A stretch of 64,000 nucleotides of DNA from JADFRG01 sp036986135 (GTDB taxonomy: Bacteria > Chloroflexota > Anaerolineae > Anaerolineales > E44-bin32), in assembly GCA_036986135.1 (NCBI GenBank), contig BTQZ01000009.1, forward strand, positions 1-64,000, read 5' to 3'. This document shows, in pieces, positions 61,070 through 64,000 of the stretch (positions are counted from its first letter, which is position 1; each line of letters opens with the position of its first letter). The notes under the pieces were generated by a model, which was not told where the DNA came from, made no database searches, and saw only the letters and a program-made list of their open reading frames with translations. Both the position numbers and the translations under genes were made by a program.

Positions 61070-62557
61070 CTATCCGCTTATCGGAATGCTGCAAGTTCCG
61101 AAAGTGATCGTTCCCGAGTATGGGGATGCTACGAAGGGACTCGCAAACTCGAATCGGAGCCATTTTGGCCCCCCAGCTAGAACATCACCGGTTACGCTCA
61201 GATTCGCGGAAGGTGGCGCAGCGTTGCCTGACCATAATATGCTGCCGCCCAGCCTGACCGCCTGGAGGGTCCCATTGCCGGATGGCCACGTGATCGAGAT
61301 ATTGGTAATGGTCGCAGTCGCGAAACTGCCATTTGTCAGCGCCCACCGCACCGCTCGGCTCCCGCCGCCGTAATCGATCGTGCCGACGGTGATGAGCGAA
61401 CACACTGGAGTTGGTGTACGAGTTGCAGTAGGCGAAGGTGACGCCGTAGGGGTTATCGTTGGTGTCGATGTCGCCGTGGCTGGAGGTAGTGTCGGTGTCG
61501 GAGTGTTCGAAGGGGTCGGTGTCGCCGTGGCTGGAGGCAGTGTCGGTGTCGGAGTGTTCGAAGGGGTCGGTGTCGCCGTGGCTGGAGGCAGTGTCGGTGT
61601 CGGAGTGTTCGAAGGGGTCGGTGTTGGCGAAGGGGTCGGGGTGGGTGTCGGTACGTTGATCGTGAATGTCGTGTAGTCCCAAAAGCTGAACTGGCCTTCA
61701 TCGTCTTTCACCCGCGCCCACATTTCATAGACCCCCGAGTCGAAGGGTGTAGCATCAGGCCACAGCATGTCATTCACGGGGACTTTGAAATTGAAATCGG
61801 TGTGGGTGTACACGGGAGTTCCGAATTTCTTGACGATTAATTCGACCTCGACAATACCCTCTCCCTCGTAGGGCATGGAGGGTGTGCAGTCGCTGGAGAC
61901 GTTGTCAGGGTCCTGGGCACGCGCGCGGCCTCTGATTTCGTCGCCGGGATTGTAGATCCATCCATCAACCGGAAGCTCAATGACAACAATGGGCGTCGCA
62001 AAGCAAGGCGTCAAGGAGGGACTCGGCGTCTTGCTCGGCGTTGCTGACGGCCCGAGAGTCGAGGTAGGACCAGCGGTCGGCTTGTCGGTATTGGTTGCGG
62101 TCGGCGTGCGGGATGGGAACGGTGAGGGGCTCGGCGACAATGTCGCCGTAGTCGTACCCGTCACAAGCCTATGTGGAGTGGAGGTCGTAGTCGGTGGGCT
62201 GACCGGGGTGCCGGTTGGATCGCCCGGTTTCGGAGTCACTGTCGGCACGGGGCTTTTCAGGCTCTCGCTAACGTCGGTTGCACGTGCGCCGGCATCCTCT
62301 TCCTCGGGCTCCCGATCGCGAATCACGGCCTCGACGATGCTGATGCTCAGACTTCTCAGGCGGCTGGGGATCTCATCCTCCCCGTAATTGGCCATAGCAT
62401 TGGAGCCCAGAGGAGCCTGAATGAACGATTCCGCTTCGCCCAAGGTTACGCTCGCAAAAAACGTCCAAAAGCAGAATGCTGCACCCAGCAGAAGCAGGGG
62501 AACGAGAAGAAGTGCTGCTCGTCTACGCCGGCGTTCGTTGCGTTCTTCTTCCGTCAT
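61070..62557 (-). CDS. Membrane-anchored Thr/Pro-repeat protein sharing a domain with the second kinase
   Basis: The 495-residue product begins with an Arg-rich cytoplasmic segment and one membrane helix (about 14-36), then lies outside the cell. There are two long Thr/Pro linkers. Between them (about 188-300) is a beta-rich domain beginning I-V-V-I-E-L-P-V-D-G-W-I-Y. The last 115 residues, from V-C-S-L-I-T-V, match the ectodomain of the kinase at 12032 (V-R-W-A-L-T-N, I-T-N-I-S-I-T-W, V-R-L-G-G-S-I-L-W, and a Cys at each end). Its ATG overlaps the HD-GYP stop (ATGA), so it is co-translated with that sensor and may be its extracellular partner. Confidence 0.8.
   Translation of the reverse strand: MTEEERNERRRRRAALLLVPLLLLGAAFCFWTFFASVTLGEAESFIQAPLGSNAMANYGEDEIPSRLRSLSISIVEAVIRDREPEEEDAGARATDVSESLKSPVPTVTPKPGDPTGTPVSPPTTTSTPHRLVTGTTTATLSPSPSPFPSRTPTATNTDKPTAGPTSTLGPSATPSKTPSPSLTPCFATPIVVIELPVDGWIYNPGDEIRGRARAQDPDNVSSDCTPSMPYEGEGIVEVELIVKKFGTPVYTHTDFNFKVPVNDMLWPDATPFDSGVYEMWARVKDDEGQFSFWDYTTFTINVPTPTPTPSPTPTPSNTPTPTLPPATATPTPSNTPTPTLPPATATPTPSNTPTPTLPPATATSTPTITPTASPSPTATRTPTPVCSLITVGTIDYGGGSRAVRWALTNGSFATATITNISITWPSGNGTLQAVRLGGSILWSGNAAPPSANLSVTGDVLAGGPKWLRFEFASPFVASPYSGTITFGTCSIPISG
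61473..61625 (-). repeat. Three 51-base in-frame tandem repeats
   Basis: Units begin at 61473, 61524 and 61575, nearly identical, each encoding 17 residues of T-P-T-P-S-N-T-P-T-P-T-L-P-P-A-T-A. Near-identity at the DNA level points to recent expansion of the stalk. Confidence 0.9.
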
Positions 62558-64000
62558 CCGAAGCGAACCGTCTTCCTAAGGAGCGTGGCATGAATGGCGG
62601 GAGTCCTCATGGCCATTGCCCCGTTCGCGCCCTCGGTCTTGATCATTCGAATAAATTCATCCACAACAGTGCGGTCAAAGTGCACGCTCTTGTGAGACTC
62701 CAGGTGTTCCAGAACTCGCTCTTGCGGCCAGGCCTTCCGATAGGGTCGATCGGAGTTCAGAGCATCCCAGACATCTACGACAGCAAAGATCCGTGCCGGT
62801 AGCGGGATGTCCTGCCCGCGCCAACCGAGTGGATATCCACTGCCATCCCAGCGTTCGTGATGGCAGCAAGGAATGGCCAGCGCAGGCTTGAGATATGCGA
62901 TCGGGGAGAGCATCTGATAGGCGTAGATGGCGTGCTTGCGCATCACTTCCCACTCTTCTTCGGTAAGCGGGCCCGGCTTATTCAAGATTCCGTCTGGGAT
63001 ACCCACCTTGCCGATGTCGTGAAGGAGCGCGCCGCGCCTAATCTGAATCAGATCATCCCCATCCAGCCCCATGCGTCGCGCGAGATGCACCGTCATGTCG
63101 GTCACTCTCTGCGTGTGGCCCTCGGTTTCCTCGTCTCGCAATTCGAGCGCCTTCGACCAGCCTTCAAGCGTTGTGTCATAGGCCTCCATCAGCTCTCGGT
63201 TGGACTGCTCGAGTGCGGTGACCATGTCGTTGAATGCACTAGCCACGGTGGTGAGCTCGTCATTGCCCGAGGCAGTGAGCTTCACGGTCAGGTTTCCTTG
63301 TGCAACAGCCTCCGAGGCCTTGACAACGCCTTCCAGGGGACGCGTTATCCGATTCGCAACAAAGATGCCTGCACCGATCACAAATACGACCGCAACGAAC
63401 GCCAATCCGAAAACCTGAACACGTGTGGTCTGACTGGGCTGGATCAGGAAGGCCTGCGGCAGCGAGGTGCCGATCAAAGCCATATCGGTGCCGCCGCGAG
63501 CCTCCAGAGGTCCAACGATCTCGACGTAGTCGATGTTCGCCACATTGAGATTCCGGACCAGGCTTTCAGCGGCCTGACGTTCCATCACACCTGAGACAAT
63601 GTCGGGGCTGAGGCCGTCGACGTCTTCCAGGTAGGTTGTGGCAAAAGGAGTCCCATCCAGGTCATAGATCGTCGACTGGGCAAGCGTGGCCCGGCGGACA
63701 TCGCCTGTGATGCTCTCGAGCGACTTTCCGACCAGAACAACCCCTTCGAGTTCACTCTCTGTACTTTGGATCGGCCCGGAGACATAGAAGAAGTCGCCCC
63801 ACGGTGCTGACACAATGCCTGCGTACTTATCACCAAGATCGTCTACATTCGATTCCAGAACCTGCTGCACGAAGCCCCAGTCCTGGAAAAGGTCTTCGCC
63901 TCGCGAGGCGTAGTAGTCTTCGAAGTCGCCGTCCGCCTGCCGACGTAAGGAGAGCAGGCTGACTCCCTCTGTATCCAGAATTTCCATGGCTTCGATTCCG
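62554..64000 (-). CDS. HD-GYP cyclic-di-GMP phosphodiesterase sensor, N-terminus outside the window
   Basis: At least 477 residues. An extracytoplasmic sensor region comes first, then a membrane helix (about 190-212), a HAMP domain (N-R-I-T-R-P-L-E-G-V) and a coiled linker. The HD-GYP domain carries H-T-Q-R-V, L-L-H-D-I-G-K-V-G-I-P, H-H-E-R-W-D-G-S-G-Y-P and D-R-P-Y-R-K-A-W. It would degrade cyclic di-GMP in response to an outside signal. The frame is still open at 64000, and the sensor domain looks incomplete, so the ATG at 63987 is probably internal. Confidence 0.92.
   Translation of the reverse strand, partial: GIEAMEILDTEGVSLLSLRRQADGDFEDYYASRGEDLFQDWGFVQQVLESNVDDLGDKYAGIVSAPWGDFFYVSGPIQSTESELEGVVLVGKSLESITGDVRRATLAQSTIYDLDGTPFATTYLEDVDGLSPDIVSGVMERQAAESLVRNLNVANIDYVEIVGPLEARGGTDMALIGTSLPQAFLIQPSQTTRVQVFGLAFVAVVFVIGAGIFVANRITRPLEGVVKASEAVAQGNLTVKLTASGNDELTTVASAFNDMVTALEQSNRELMEAYDTTLEGWSKALELRDEETEGHTQRVTDMTVHLARRMGLDGDDLIQIRRGALLHDIGKVGIPDGILNKPGPLTEEEWEVMRKHAIYAYQMLSPIAYLKPALAIPCCHHERWDGSGYPLGWRGQDIPLPARIFAVVDVWDALNSDRPYRKAWPQERVLEHLESHKSVHFDRTVVDEFIRMIKTEGANGAMAMRTPAIHATLLRKTVRFG

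Noticed and set aside
61380..61676. Plus-strand frame of Gly/Val repeats
   Set aside because: It is the antisense of the Thr/Pro tandem repeats in the minus-strand membrane protein.

Overview
The window looks like chromosomal DNA of a moderately GC-rich bacterium, most likely a member of the Chloroflexota (Anaerolineae-like or a related class). This is inference. It rests on three solute-binding lipoproteins whose linkers are built from E-V-T-R-E-V-E-V runs, two PknB-type kinases with Thr/Pro-rich ectodomains, a squalene-synthase-like enzyme, a fused serine hydroxymethyltransferase/aminomethyltransferase, a lone Flp pilin and a DUF3179 lipoprotein. No phage, CRISPR or intact insertion sequence was seen.

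Layout. 1-7.3 kb: end of an unknown gene, a palindromic repeat, a TGS-domain nucleoside kinase, a Ser/Thr kinase, a squalene/phytoene-synthase-like gene, azlCD (branched-chain amino acid export) and a duplicated-domain lipoprotein. 7.4-11.7 kb: a complete polar amino acid ABC importer (aapJQMP, minus strand). 12-17.6 kb: a second Ser/Thr kinase, DoxX, an ECF sigma factor with a soluble zinc-binding anti-sigma candidate, a 57-residue membrane protein, and three adjacent membrane proteins made of five copies of one two-helix module. 17.8-29.8 kb: a DUF3179 lipoprotein whose reading frame is crossed by a single TGA at the first Cys of its C-P-x-C motif, then dcd, an FAH-family hydrolase, a methyltransferase, an RpiR-type regulator, tRNA-Val, an M1 peptidase, GlyA-GcvT, Flp pilin, gamma-glutamyltransferase and DUF192.

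30-35.7 kb: remnants of a PotA-like ATPase, a saccharopine dehydrogenase and an aldehyde dehydrogenase surround an intact aminotransferase, a tungsten-type aldehyde:ferredoxin oxidoreductase and a saccharopine-dehydrogenase-like gene. 35.7-58.8 kb is a large myo-inositol catabolic region on the plus strand: iolB, a transaldolase-like gene, iolC, iolD, a sugar ABC importer, a HAD/FAM151-like pair, mmsA (iolA), iolE, iolG, a second Gfo/Idh dehydrogenase, a TIM-barrel isomerase, an AfuA/FbpA-type ABC importer and a HAD phosphatase. Together these would import inositol or a derivative and convert it through 2-keto-inositol, trihydroxycyclohexanedione, 5-deoxyglucuronate, 2-deoxy-5-ketogluconate and its 6-phosphate to DHAP, acetyl-CoA and CO2. 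No iolJ aldolase is present; the transaldolase-like protein is the obvious candidate to fill that step.

58.8-64 kb: a TIM-barrel isomerase and a HAD phosphatase (minus), a VOC-fold protein with a clean sigma-70 promoter, a membrane-anchored repeat-rich protein that shares its C-terminal domain with the second kinase's ectodomain, and a HAMP/HD-GYP sensor cut off by the window end.

The most unusual observations are the selenocysteine candidate in the DUF3179 gene with a SECIS-like hairpin, the five-module membrane protein array, the possible non-orthologous inositol-pathway aldolase, and a second Shine-Dalgarno-like box 50-85 bases upstream of four highly translated-looking genes.
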